DNA of 64,000 nucleotides from an uncultured Pelagibacteraceae bacterium (GCA_902569735.1 CACFVE010000005.1:1-64000); one strand, 5' to 3'; counted from the first letter of the stretch, positions 21,268-31,336 are shown. Notes: generated by a model not told the origin, from the sequence alone. Program-made: numbers and translations.

Positions 21268-22641
21268 ATGAAGATAGAAGTACAGTCAAAAAAAGGTCTT
21301 AGAACAACTTTATCAGTTATAGTTGACAAAAAAGTAATTCAAAAAAAGATGGACGAGAGACTAAATGAGTTACAAAAAGAAGTGTCATTAAAAGGATTTA
21401 GAACAGGTAAAGTTCCTACTTCAGTAATAAAAAGTCAGTTTGGAAAATCTATTTATGGAGAAGTAATAGATAAAATTTTGAGAGAAACTTCTACAAAGGC
21501 TATACAAGAAAAAAAAATTAAAATTGCTGGTCAGCCAAAGATAGATTTAAAAACTTTTGGAGAAGGAAAAGATCTAAACTATGAGCTACAAATTGACTCG
21601 TTACCAGATATAAAGCTCAAATCTTTTGAAAAGTATAAAGCAGTTGAATACAAGATTAAAATTGAAGATAAAATAATTAATGACAAAATAAATGATCTAT
21701 CAAATCAAAACAAGCAGTTTAAAGATAAAAAAGATGAAGAAAAAGCAAAAATTGGTGATCAAGTTATTTTTGATTACTCTGCAACAGTTGATGGTAATAA
21801 ATTTGAAGGCAGCGAAGGAAAAGGCGTTCAATTAGAACTTGGAAAAGATTTATTTCTAAAAGGTTTTGATGAACAATTGGTAGGTGTAAAAAAAAATGAA
21901 GTAAAAAATTTAATTGCAACATTGCCAGTAAATCATCCCAAAAAAGAGTTGGCAAATAAAAAAACAAAATTTGAGTGTAAAATCTTACAAGTAAAAGAAG
22001 CTAAAGAAAATAAAATTGATGATAATTTTGCAAAAATTATGGGCACCAAAGATTTAAATGATCTTAAAAAATTAATTGAAAATCAAATTTCTAGCCAATA
22101 TTCTCAAGCATTAAATTCTATTACAAAAAAGGAAATATTAGATCAGATAGAAAAAAATCACGAACTAGATCTTCCTAAGAACTTGATAGATCAAGAAATT
22201 TCAATCATGACTCAAAGCTTAAAAGATAAAGAAAAAGATAAACATAAAACAAATAATGAAAAAATTGCCAAATCTAGAATTAAATTAGGTTTAATTCTTA
22301 ATGAATATGGCGAACAAAATAACTTAAAAGTTTCAGATGATGAAGTTAAAGCTGAAATTCAAAAACAAATAAAGGGAATGCCCGGACAAGAAAAAATGGT
22401 TCTTGACTACTATCAAAAAAATCCTAGCGCTTCTCAAAGCCTAAAAGGTTCAATTTATGAAGAAAAAATTATTAGTTTGATTAAATCAAAAATTAAACTT
22501 GAAATTAAAAATATAAACACGAAAGAGGCTGAACAAATTATATCTAAATTTAATAAACCTAATTTAGATAGATCTAATACTGAAAAAACTCTATCTCCCG
22601 ATAAAAATAAAATAAAATCAAAAAAAATTAGTAAAAAGTAA
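21268..22641 (+). CDS. tig: Trigger factor
   Basis: [28 protein letters not shown]-type domain, upstream of clpP/clpX. Confidence 0.94.
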   Translation: MKIEVQSKKGLRTTLSVIVDKKVIQKKMDERLNELQKEVSLKGFRTGKVPTSVIKSQFGKSIYGEVIDKILRETSTKAIQEKKIKIAGQPKIDLKTFGEGKDLNYELQIDSLPDIKLKSFEKYKAVEYKIKIEDKIINDKINDLSNQNKQFKDKKDEEKAKIGDQVIFDYSATVDGNKFEGSEGKGVQLELGKDLFLKGFDEQLVGVKKNEVKNLIATLPVNHPKKELANKKTKFECKILQVKEAKENKIDDNFAKIMGTKDLNDLKKLIENQISSQYSQALNSITKKEILDQIEKNHELDLPKNLIDQEISIMTQSLKDKEKDKHKTNNEKIAKSRIKLGLILNEYGEQNNLKVSDDEVKAEIQKQIKGMPGQEKMVLDYYQKNPSASQSLKGSIYEEKIISLIKSKIKLEIKNINTKEAEQIISKFNKPNLDRSNTEKTLSPDKNKIKSKKISKK

Positions 22642-22664
22642 TCAATAGTTGTATAAAACGTTCT

Positions 22665-23276
22665 ATGAGTCGCGATAACGAGGAGAAAATGAATAGTCTC
22701 ATTCCTATGGTTGTTGAACAGACCAGTAAAGGGGAGAGAGCTTATGATATTTATTCAAGGCTATTAAAAGAAAGAATTGTTTTTTTAGTAGGACCAGTGA
22801 ATGATAATGTAGCATCATTAGTAACTGCCCAACTTTTATTTTTAGAGTCTGAAAATCCGAATAAAGAAATTAGTTTTTATATCAATAGCCCAGGTGGACT
22901 TGTCACTGCCGGTCTAGGAATTTATGATACTATGCAATACATTAACTCACCTGTTTCTACTTTATGTATAGGTCAAGCTTCTTCAATGGGATCTTTTTTA
23001 CTAGCTGCAGGAGAGAAAGGTAAAAGATACTCATTACCTAATTCAAGAATAATGGTACACCAACCCTCTGCTGGATTTCAAGGCCAAGCAACAGATATAC
23101 AAATTCATGCTAAAGAGATTCTTTCTTTAAAAGAAAGATTGAACACAATTTATTCTAAACACACCGGAAAGTCGGTTGATGAAATTTCTAAAGCTTTAGA
23201 GAGAGATAATTTTATGACAGCTAATGATGCCAAGAAATTTGGTTTAATTGACTCTGTTGTGGAAAAGAGAAAATAA
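22665..23276 (+). CDS. clpP: ATP-dependent Clp protease proteolytic subunit
   Basis: [46 protein letters not shown]; start may instead be the internal ATG 24 nt downstream. Confidence 0.96.
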   Translation: MSRDNEEKMNSLIPMVVEQTSKGERAYDIYSRLLKERIVFLVGPVNDNVASLVTAQLLFLESENPNKEISFYINSPGGLVTAGLGIYDTMQYINSPVSTLCIGQASSMGSFLLAAGEKGKRYSLPNSRIMVHQPSAGFQGQATDIQIHAKEILSLKERLNTIYSKHTGKSVDEISKALERDNFMTANDAKKFGLIDSVVEKRK

Positions 23277-23308
23277 AGCACTATATATAGCTTTGTTTAC
23301 AACTTCAG

Positions 23309-23338
23309 CTTGATAAGGATATTCGAGACATCTATTAT
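23309..23338 (+). promoter_or_regulatory. Candidate heat-shock sigma (RpoH-like) promoter upstream of clpX
   Basis: CTTGATA (23309-23315), 16-nt spacer, CTATTAT (23332-23338), 18 nt before clpX ATG. Confidence 0.3.
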
Positions 23339-23355
23339 AAATTTATTGATTCGTT

Positions 23356-24609
23356 ATGACAGAAAAAAATAATAAAAATATTCTTTACTGTTCTTTCTGT
23401 GGAAAGAGCCAACACGAAGTAAGAAAACTTATTGCTGGGCCAACTGTTTTTATTTGTGATGAGTGCGTCGAACTTTGTATGGATATTATTAAAGAGGAAA
23501 ACAAAAGTTCTCTAGTTAAACATCAAGATGGAGTTCCAACACCAAAAGAAATTTGCAATGTACTAGATGATTATGTTATCGGCCAAAAGTTAGCAAAAGA
23601 GATATTATCTGTAGCTGTTCACAATCATTATAAAAGATTAAACCACGAAACTAAAAACAACAAAGATATAGAATTATCGAAATCAAATATTCTTTTAGTT
23701 GGTCCAACAGGTTGCGGTAAAACATTATTAGCACAAACTCTTGCTAGGATTTTAGACGTACCATTTACTATGGCAGACGCAACTACATTAACCGAAGCTG
23801 GTTATGTTGGTGAAGATGTAGAAAATATTATTTTAAAACTATTACAGGCAGCAGATTACAATGTTGAAAAAGCACAAAGAGGGATTGTGTATATCGATGA
23901 GGTAGATAAAATTAGTAGAAAGGCTGAAAATCCATCGATTACAAGAGACGTTTCTGGTGAAGGAGTACAACAAGCTTTATTAAAAATTATGGAAGGAACT
24001 ATTGCTAGTGTTCCGCCTCAAGGCGGAAGAAAACATCCTCAGCAAGAATTTTTGCAAGTAGATACTACCAATATATTATTTATTTGTGGTGGGGCATTTG
24101 CTGGCTTAGATAAATTAATTGATAGAAGAGGAAAAGGAAGTTCTATTGGTTTTGGCGCTAAAGTTAAAAGTTATAAAGAACAATCATTATCAGAAATTAT
24201 GAAACAATTAGAACCAGAGGATCTTATTAAATATGGATTAATTCCAGAATTTATTGGTAGAATGCCAATCATAGCTACTCTAGATGATTTAGATGAAAAG
24301 TCGTTAGTAAGAATTCTTAAAGAACCAAAAAACTCATTAATAAAACAATATCAAAGATTATTTGAATTTGAAAATGTTGAACTAAGTTTCCAAGATGATG
24401 CAATATCAGAAATAGCAAAAAAAGCTATTTCTAAAAAAACTGGTGCCAGAGGCCTTAGATCGATATTAGAGAATATTCTTTTAAAAACTATGTTTGAATT
24501 ACCAGATATGGAAGATGTTGCTAAAGTTACTATTGATAAATCATCTGTTAAAGGTAATTCGGAACCTATCGTCACATACGGCAAAAAACAATCAACATCT
24601 GTAGCGTAA
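23356..24609 (+). CDS. clpX: ATP-dependent Clp protease ATPase subunit ClpX
   Basis: N-terminal zinc finger [11 protein letters not shown]...CDECVELC, Walker A GPTGCGKT. Confidence 0.97.
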   Translation: MTEKNNKNILYCSFCGKSQHEVRKLIAGPTVFICDECVELCMDIIKEENKSSLVKHQDGVPTPKEICNVLDDYVIGQKLAKEILSVAVHNHYKRLNHETKNNKDIELSKSNILLVGPTGCGKTLLAQTLARILDVPFTMADATTLTEAGYVGEDVENIILKLLQAADYNVEKAQRGIVYIDEVDKISRKAENPSITRDVSGEGVQQALLKIMEGTIASVPPQGGRKHPQQEFLQVDTTNILFICGGAFAGLDKLIDRRGKGSSIGFGAKVKSYKEQSLSEIMKQLEPEDLIKYGLIPEFIGRMPIIATLDDLDEKSLVRILKEPKNSLIKQYQRLFEFENVELSFQDDAISEIAKKAISKKTGARGLRSILENILLKTMFELPDMEDVAKVTIDKSSVKGNSEPIVTYGKKQSTSVA

Positions 24610-24623
24610 GTTTTGATTTGTTT

Positions 24624-24652
24624 CTTGAAATCAGTATATTAATTACCATATA
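24624..24652 (+). promoter_or_regulatory. Candidate heat-shock sigma (RpoH-like) promoter upstream of lon
   Basis: CTTGAAA (24624-24630), 15-nt spacer, CCATATA (24646-24652), lon ATG at 24661. Confidence 0.4.
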
Positions 24653-24660
24653 AATAAATT

Positions 24661-27042
24661 ATGAAAGCAACTTATATAAAACCTCTTTTACCACTTCGTG
24701 ATATTGTAATTTTCCCTTCAATGGTAATTCCACTGTTTGTTGGAAGAGAAAAATCCATTAGAGCTTTACAAGAAGTAATGAAATCAGACAAATCTATAGT
24801 TTTAGTTACTCAAAAAAATTCTGAGATTGATGACCCCGAGTCTAAAGATTTATATTCATATGGTTGTTTAAGTAAAGTTCTTCAACTTTTAAAGTTACCT
24901 GACGGAACTGTAAAAGTATTGGTTGAAGGAGAGAAAAGAGTCAAAATCTTAAAATACAATGATAACGATGGTGACAAATTTTTGAAAAGTGAAGTAGAAA
25001 TTGTAGAAGACACGAATATTTCAAAAGATCTTGAGCTTTTTGCTCTAAGCTTGATAAAAAAATATGAAAAATTATCTATTTTAACAAAAAAAGATTTTAA
25101 CAATGAAGGCTTAAAGGATTTAAAAAATCCTACTCAAATAGCCAACAATTTATCTTCAAGTTTAGGAATGCAAATTTTCGAAAAACAAGAACTGTTGGAA
25201 ATGATCGATCTAAAAAAGAGATTAGAAAAAATTCACTCATTTATAGAAAAAGAAACAAGTGTTTTATCTGTAGAGAAAAAAATCAGAGGTAGGGTTAAAA
25301 ATCAGATGGAAAAAACACAGCGTGAGTATTATTTAAATGAACAGCTAAAAGCTATTCAAAAAGAATTAGGTGAAATTGACGAAGGCAAAGATGAATTAAC
25401 AAATCTTTCTAGAGCTATAGCGAACGCCAAGATGCCAAAATTAGCAAAAGAAAAATGTTTATCTGAATTAAAAAAATTAAAGTCTATGAGTCCAATGTCT
25501 GCTGAAGCTACTGTAGTAAGAAATTATTTAGATTGGATGACAGAGTTACCTTGGTCTGAAAAGTCAAAAATAAATACTGACCTTAAAAATGCTCAAAAAA
25601 TACTAGATGAAGATCACTATGGTTTAGAAAAAGTTAAAGAAAGAATAATTGAATTTTTAGCTGTGCAAAAAAGAATTCAAAAAATGAAAGGTCCTATTTT
25701 ATGTTTAGTAGGTCCACCTGGAGTTGGAAAAACATCTTTGGGTAAATCAATAGCAAAAGCTACAAATAGAAAGTTTATTAGAATTTCACTTGGGGGAATT
25801 AGAGATGAGGCAGAAATCAGAGGTCATAGAAGAACTTATATAGGTTCTTTACCTGGCAAGATTATACAAATGATGAAAAAAGCTGGTACAAAAAATCCAC
25901 TCTTTTTATTAGATGAAATTGACAAAGTAGGCAATGACTATAGAGGAGACCCTTCTTCTGCATTATTAGAGGCACTTGATCCTGAACAAAATAAAGAGTT
26001 TAACGATCACTATTTAGAGGTAGACTATGACTTGTCAGATGTAATGTTTGTAACAACTGCAAACACATTAAACATTTTACCACCATTACTAGATAGAATG
26101 GAAGTAATCAGACTTTCTGGTTATACAGAAGATGAAAAAGTTAAGATTTCTCAAAAGTTTTTAATTCCAAAACAAAGCGAAAACAATGGATTAAAAAAAG
26201 AAGAATGGAGTATTGATGAAAAAGTCAATCGAAAAATTATAAGAGACTATACCAGAGAGTCTGGCGTTAGAAATTTAGAAAGAGAAATATCAAAAGTAGC
26301 AAGAAAATTAGTCAAAAAAATTGATAACGATGAGAAAATAAATAATCCTATAAATGAGAAAGATATGAAAGATTTGTTGGGAGTACAAAAGTTTAACTAT
26401 GGTGAAATTGAAGAGGAAAATAGAATAGGAGTTGTTACCGGCTTAGCTTGGACAGAAGTTGGAGGAGAAATTTTAAAGATAGAATCAGCAATAATGCCTG
26501 GTAAAGGAAAAATGCAAATTACAGGAAAATTAGGTGATGTTATGCAAGAATCTGTCAAAGCAGCAAAATCTTATATACGCTCTAAAAGTTTAGAGTATGG
26601 AATTATACCTCCTATATTTGATAAAAAAGATTTTCATATACATGTTCCAGAAGGCGCAACTCCAAAAGATGGACCTTCAGCTGGAATAGGAATGGTTACT
26701 TCTATAATTTCATCTATTACAGAAATACCAGTAGATAAAAAGGTTGCTATGACTGGGGAGATAACTTTAAGAGGAATTGTTTTACCTATTGGTGGTTTAA
26801 AAGAAAAATTATTGGCTGCTCATAGAGCGGGAATTAAAAAAGTTCTAATACCTATGGAAAATAAAAAAGATTTAGCCGAGGTTCCAAAAACTATATTAGA
26901 AACAATGGAAATCATTCCAGTAAAAAATGTGGATGAGGTTTTAAAAGTAGCTTTAATTAAACCTTTAAAAAGAGTTGAGTGGGTGGAAGTAGATCAAATT
27001 TCAAAAGAAAAATCTAAAAAAGAAGAACTTAGTACTCATTAA
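24661..27042 (+). CDS. lon: ATP-dependent protease Lon
   Basis: LPLRDIVIFPSMVIPLFVGREKSI, GPPGVGKTSLGKSIA, catalytic PKDGPSAGIGM. Confidence 0.97.
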   Translation: MKATYIKPLLPLRDIVIFPSMVIPLFVGREKSIRALQEVMKSDKSIVLVTQKNSEIDDPESKDLYSYGCLSKVLQLLKLPDGTVKVLVEGEKRVKILKYNDNDGDKFLKSEVEIVEDTNISKDLELFALSLIKKYEKLSILTKKDFNNEGLKDLKNPTQIANNLSSSLGMQIFEKQELLEMIDLKKRLEKIHSFIEKETSVLSVEKKIRGRVKNQMEKTQREYYLNEQLKAIQKELGEIDEGKDELTNLSRAIANAKMPKLAKEKCLSELKKLKSMSPMSAEATVVRNYLDWMTELPWSEKSKINTDLKNAQKILDEDHYGLEKVKERIIEFLAVQKRIQKMKGPILCLVGPPGVGKTSLGKSIAKATNRKFIRISLGGIRDEAEIRGHRRTYIGSLPGKIIQMMKKAGTKNPLFLLDEIDKVGNDYRGDPSSALLEALDPEQNKEFNDHYLEVDYDLSDVMFVTTANTLNILPPLLDRMEVIRLSGYTEDEKVKISQKFLIPKQSENNGLKKEEWSIDEKVNRKIIRDYTRESGVRNLEREISKVARKLVKKIDNDEKINNPINEKDMKDLLGVQKFNYGEIEEENRIGVVTGLAWTEVGGEILKIESAIMPGKGKMQITGKLGDVMQESVKAAKSYIRSKSLEYGIIPPIFDKKDFHIHVPEGATPKDGPSAGIGMVTSIISSITEIPVDKKVAMTGEITLRGIVLPIGGLKEKLLAAHRAGIKKVLIPMENKKDLAEVPKTILETMEIIPVKNVDEVLKVALIKPLKRVEWVEVDQISKEKSKKEELSTH

Positions 27043-27048
27043 CAAACG

Positions 27049-27939
27049 TCAATCTAACCAGTCCTTGTATTTTACAAGGTTTGAGTCAATATAGTTTGGA
27101 AGAACGTCATTACTTACTTTTTTTAAAATAGATTTACCCGACCATTTATAAGCTTTTTGATCTACACTATGATCATACATTACTCTTTTTTCAGCTATTA
27201 GCTTTTTAATATCATTAATTTTTAATCCGCTTACTTCAAATTCATAATGGTGAGCAAAATTCAAAAGTTTTTTTTCGAGTTCTTCTGGTGTTCTTAAGCA
27301 TGTAAAATGCCAACCACCATTTTTAACAAAAAATAAATTCGAGTATTTCTTTTTTGAAAATAAAACATCTAATCTCCATTTAGGGTAATTTTTACCTTTA
27401 ATATTTCTTAACCATTGAGGTGATAAAAAATTCTTTTTTTTTGTTGCTTTAGAGCCTAACCATGTAAGATTTTCATAAAACAAATTTAACTTATAATAAA
27501 ACATTTTTTGTTCAAATAATAAAATTTTGTTACCTATTTTTGAGAAATCTAAATTTTCTAGGTTTGGTATTTCATCAAGATCACTAATTAATATTAAATC
27601 TTCTTCTTCTGCTTGTGTAATCCCTTTATTTAAATGTTCTCTTTGAAAATAATCTCGTGCCATTCCATTTAAGATTAATTTTTCACCTCTTTTACCTTCT
27701 GACTCACCTTTAATAAGGTTTAAAATATTTGGAGGAGGTTTATCAACAACTATATAATCAATCTTGTCTTTAAATTTTTTAAATTTATTAATATCAAATC
27801 TTAATTCTTTTTTAGTTCCATTATGGGTGTAAGTGGCTTCTGTAATTACAAATTTTTTTATGTATTTATTTAGAATATTAAATCTTAGATCTAAAAGTAG
27901 ATCTTCATCAAAATACATGAAGCAATCGTAGATATTCAT
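27049..27939 (-). CDS. Glycosyltransferase family 17-like protein (N-acetylglucosaminyltransferase-like)
   Basis: MNIYDCFMYFDEDLLLDLRFNIL, FVITEATYTHNGTKKEL, LILISDLDEIPN, GGWHFTCL; GT17-like motif order. Confidence 0.75.
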   Translation of the reverse strand: MNIYDCFMYFDEDLLLDLRFNILNKYIKKFVITEATYTHNGTKKELRFDINKFKKFKDKIDYIVVDKPPPNILNLIKGESEGKRGEKLILNGMARDYFQREHLNKGITQAEEEDLILISDLDEIPNLENLDFSKIGNKILLFEQKMFYYKLNLFYENLTWLGSKATKKKNFLSPQWLRNIKGKNYPKWRLDVLFSKKKYSNLFFVKNGGWHFTCLRTPEELEKKLLNFAHHYEFEVSGLKINDIKKLIAEKRVMYDHSVDQKAYKWSGKSILKKVSNDVLPNYIDSNLVKYKDWLD

Positions 27940-27991
27940 GATAATTGAGTTATAATAAAAATTAATGTAAGTAAATGAAATAGATATTCAA

Positions 27992-30544
27992 ATGGTAAAA
28001 AAAATCATTATAACTGGTGGCCTAGGGTACATTGGAACTGAACTTTGTAAAATTTATTCTGGTGTTAGCTGGCACCACAAAATAATAGTTATCGATAATA
28101 GATTTGTTTCAGAAAGAGTTAATCAAATTCGTAATTGGAATATGGAGTTTATTCATGGTGATATTTTAGATAGAGATTTAGTTAATAAATATTTTAAAGA
28201 TGTAGATATTGTTCATCATCTAGCAGGTGTGACTCAAGTTCCAAGAACTAAAAGTGAGTCTAATAAAGAAATAGATGAAAAAATTACACTTGTTGCAGAA
28301 AAAGGAACTCAAAATATTTTAGATGTAATTAGTAAAAAATGTAAAATAATTTTTCCCTCCACTCATGTAGTTTATGAGGGAATTGATAAAGTTAAAAATG
28401 ACATTAAAGAAGATGAAGAAACCAAACCAGTTTTGTCATACTCATCGTCCAAAGCAATTAATGAAAAACAATTAAAAGAGTCTGGAAAAAATTATGTTAT
28501 TTTAAGACTTGGGTCTGTATACGGTTATTCAACGGATACAGCTCGTATAGATATAATGCCTAATTTGTTCTCAAAAATTGCTTCTCAAAATGGTACTCTT
28601 AAACTTTTTGCAGGTGGAAGGCAGGTAAAAAGTCTAGTACCCTTGATTGACGTAGCAAGATGTTTCAAATTTATAGAAGAAAGAGAGGATTTATCTTCAG
28701 AAATATTTAATTTAACCAAGGATACTCTTACAGTAAAAGAAGTTGCTGAAATTTGTAAAAAACATAATCCAAAAATAATACTTAGAGAAACTAATGATGA
28801 AATTCCAAATTTAGGATTTTCTTTATCAAATAAAAAAATTTTAAACACCGGATTTAAGTTTTTATATGGTTTAGATGAAAGTATTAAGGAAATGATTACA
28901 AAATGGTCAAAACAAGATTTAATTAAAGATCTGGAACATGTTAGAGACGGACATGATTTATATGTAGATAAGAGAGGTAGAATTAGCAATCATGAATTAA
29001 CAGAACCCATTAATTTAATTGGATTGATAGACTCAAAAAAAGGAACAATAAGAGCAAATCATTATCACCCCCAACAAGAACAAAAATGTTTATTTACTAA
29101 AGGTCAAATTATAGAAGTTTTTCAAGATATAATTAATCCCAACTCACCTAAAATTACTCAAGTAGTTAACGAAGGACAACTTTCTATAATTAAACCAAAC
29201 GTAGCTCATACAATGGTTTTTACGAAAGATACAACTTTTTTAAATTTAGTTAGAGGTGAAAGAGATCATGATAACTATGGAATAACGCATACAATAAAAC
29301 ATGTTTTTGTTGATGAAAAAGAAAAAAATTTACTGCTGAAGTATTATAAATTTGATTGTAGATCCTGTGGTAATACTAATCTGAAAAGAGTAATTTCACT
29401 AGGATATCAACCTTTGGCAAATAATTTACTTAGAAAAGTAAAGGAAGAATGTGAGCTTTATCCTCTTGAGATGAATTATTGTGAAAAATGTCATAACTGC
29501 CAACTTTCAGTTGCTGTAGATCCTAAAAAAATGTTTTCAAATTATTTATATACTTCCTCAACCTCAAAAGTTTTTAGAGGACATTTTGTTAATGCAGCCA
29601 AAAAATATATCAAAGACTTAAAACTAAATAAAAAAAATTCTTATGTTATTGATATTGGAAGTAATGATGGTGTAGCGCTAAAGCCTTTTAAGGATCTAGG
29701 ATTTAAACACTTACTCGGAGTAGAACCAGCTAAAAATTTAGCAAAGTTAGCTAATAAGAATAAAATAAAAACATTTAACGGTTTTCTAGAGAAAAAAAAT
29801 CTTAAAAAAATTAGAAAAAATGCAGATTTAATTTTAGCATCTAATGTATTCGCACATTCTGATAAATTAAAAGAGATGGCAGAATGTATGTTAAATTTAT
29901 TAAGCAAAGAAGGAGTTATTATTATCGAAGTACAATACTTAATGAATACATTAAAAGATTTAACTTTCGACAATATTTATCATGAGCATTATAACTACTG
30001 GTCACTAACATCTTTAATAAACTTTTTTAATCAGTTTGATGCAAAAATATATAAATCTGAAAAAGTTGATACACACGGTGGTTCAATTAGGATTTATGTG
30101 AAAAAAAATAAAAAAACAAAAATTGAAAGTAGTGTTAAAAAAATGCTTAGCGAAGAAACAAAGTTTGGAATAAAAAAATTTAAAACATATCAAGAATTTG
30201 GAAATAAAGTTTACCAAATTAGAAAAAATGTAAGGAAAAATATTAAAAAATTAAGAGAAAAAAATAATTTAATTATAGGCTACGGCGCACCTGCAAAAGC
30301 TACTACTGCTTTGAATTTTTTTGGCATTTCAAAAGAAATTGATTTTATAGTTGAGGATAACAAATTAAAACACGAAAAGTTTATTCCAGGAGTCAAAATT
30401 CCTATTAAAAATAAATCTCATATTAAAGATAAAAATAATACTCTTGTTGTTTTAGCTTGGAATTTTTTTAAAGATATTAAAAAAAACAATGATAATTTGT
30501 CTGATAATTTTATAAATATTAAAGATTTAGAAACTAATAACTAG
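27992..30544 (+). CDS. Three-module nucleotide-sugar enzyme: NAD-dependent epimerase/dehydratase + cupin + C-methyltransferase
   Basis: Residues ~1-310 extended SDR (GGLGYIG, YSSSK); ~311-445 cupin-like (NHYHPQQEQKCLFTKGQIIEV...KPNVAHTMVF); ~450-850 Methyltransf_13-type Zn ribbon (CRSCGNTNL...CEKCHNCQL), SAM motif VIDIGSNDG, C-terminal Methyltransf_14-like (IIGYGAPAKATTALNF). Confidence 0.85.
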   Translation: MVKKIIITGGLGYIGTELCKIYSGVSWHHKIIVIDNRFVSERVNQIRNWNMEFIHGDILDRDLVNKYFKDVDIVHHLAGVTQVPRTKSESNKEIDEKITLVAEKGTQNILDVISKKCKIIFPSTHVVYEGIDKVKNDIKEDEETKPVLSYSSSKAINEKQLKESGKNYVILRLGSVYGYSTDTARIDIMPNLFSKIASQNGTLKLFAGGRQVKSLVPLIDVARCFKFIEEREDLSSEIFNLTKDTLTVKEVAEICKKHNPKIILRETNDEIPNLGFSLSNKKILNTGFKFLYGLDESIKEMITKWSKQDLIKDLEHVRDGHDLYVDKRGRISNHELTEPINLIGLIDSKKGTIRANHYHPQQEQKCLFTKGQIIEVFQDIINPNSPKITQVVNEGQLSIIKPNVAHTMVFTKDTTFLNLVRGERDHDNYGITHTIKHVFVDEKEKNLLLKYYKFDCRSCGNTNLKRVISLGYQPLANNLLRKVKEECELYPLEMNYCEKCHNCQLSVAVDPKKMFSNYLYTSSTSKVFRGHFVNAAKKYIKDLKLNKKNSYVIDIGSNDGVALKPFKDLGFKHLLGVEPAKNLAKLANKNKIKTFNGFLEKKNLKKIRKNADLILASNVFAHSDKLKEMAECMLNLLSKEGVIIIEVQYLMNTLKDLTFDNIYHEHYNYWSLTSLINFFNQFDAKIYKSEKVDTHGGSIRIYVKKNKKTKIESSVKKMLSEETKFGIKKFKTYQEFGNKVYQIRKNVRKNIKKLREKNNLIIGYGAPAKATTALNFFGISKEIDFIVEDNKLKHEKFIPGVKIPIKNKSHIKDKNNTLVVLAWNFFKDIKKNNDNLSDNFINIKDLETNN

Positions 30545-30560
30545 TAATTAGGTTTCTAAA
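30526..30560. terminator. Inverted repeat spanning the overlapping 3' ends of two convergent genes; possible bidirectional terminator
   Basis: TTTAGAAAC (30526-30534) / GTTTCTAAA (30552-30560), 9-bp perfect arms plus inner TAAT/ATTA; both stop codons lie inside. Confidence 0.45.
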
Positions 30561-31079
30561 AATTTCAAAAATATTTCTTATATTTTCAAAAAAGTAACTA
30601 AGGTAAAATTCTGTGATAGGAAATAACGTTATTATATAGCTTTGGGCAAAATATAAAGACCTTGAAAAAAATATTATGAATACCAAAAATACAAGTAGCG
30701 AACTATAAAAGCCAAATGAAACTTTATCTTTAGTAATTGATTTTTTTGAAACTGTTGGTTTAGTATCTTTTATTTTGATACCATGTTTTTTTGCAAGGTA
30801 TTCCGGGGAATATAAATTTATTTCTCTACTTTTTTTTGGAATTTTTCTTTTAGGACTTGCAGGTTTTTTTGGACTTATAGTTTTTTTTGGACTTACAGGT
30901 TTAGTGATAGTTTGCTTTATAGCAGTTTTTGAAATTACCTCCTTTTTCTTAGCTATCTCGACAGGAAATTGCTTCCATTGATTCCCACATGAACTACACT
31001 GAACTAAACGTCCATTAACGCCTATAGCATTGTCAGGAACTACAAATTTTTTCTCACAAGAATTACAGGTTAAAATCAT
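30534..31079 (-). CDS. MJ0042-type zinc-ribbon protein with SPKK repeats and a C-terminal TM helix
   Basis: ILTCNSCEKKFVVPDNAIGVNGRLVQCSSCGNQWKQFP; SPKKTISPKKPASPKR; FGFYSSLLVFLVFIIFF hydrophobic stretch. Confidence 0.75.
   Translation of the reverse strand: MILTCNSCEKKFVVPDNAIGVNGRLVQCSSCGNQWKQFPVEIAKKKEVISKTAIKQTITKPVSPKKTISPKKPASPKRKIPKKSREINLYSPEYLAKKHGIKIKDTKPTVSKKSITKDKVSFGFYSSLLVFLVFIIFFSRSLYFAQSYIITLFPITEFYLSYFFENIRNIFEIFRNLITSY
30853..30906. repeat. 18-bp tandem repeat, about 3 copies, coding for the SPKK-rich stretch
   Basis: GGACTTGCAGGTTTTTTT / GGACTTATAGTTTTTTTT / GGACTTACAGGTTTAGTG. Confidence 0.75.
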
Positions 31080-31168
31080 AATTTCTCAATATTACTGGTA
31101 TTTATCAAAAATTAAATACTTTTTTACTTTATAAATTATTTATTGTATATGTCGATTTCGTTTGTTAG

Positions 31169-31244
31169 GGGCGGTTAGCTCAGTTGGTAGAGCATCTCGT
31201 TTACACCGAGAGGGTCATAGGTTCGAGTCCTTTACCGCCCACCA
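31169..31244 (+). tRNA. tRNA-Val (anticodon TAC), CCA encoded
   Basis: gggcggt/accgccc acceptor, anticodon loop tttacac, T-loop ggttcgagtcc, ACCA. Confidence 0.95.
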
Positions 31245-31254
31245 TTGATTGTGT

Positions 31255-31331
31255 GGGGGTGTAGCTCAGTTGGTTAGAGCGCCTGCCTGTCACGCAGGAG
31301 GTCGCGGGTTCGAGTCCCGTCACTCCCGCCA
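31255..31331 (+). tRNA. tRNA-Asp (anticodon GTC), CCA encoded
   Basis: gggggtg/cactccc acceptor, anticodon loop ctgtcac, gcgggttcgagtcccgt T-arm, GCCA. Confidence 0.95.
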
Positions 31332-31336
31332 CTACA

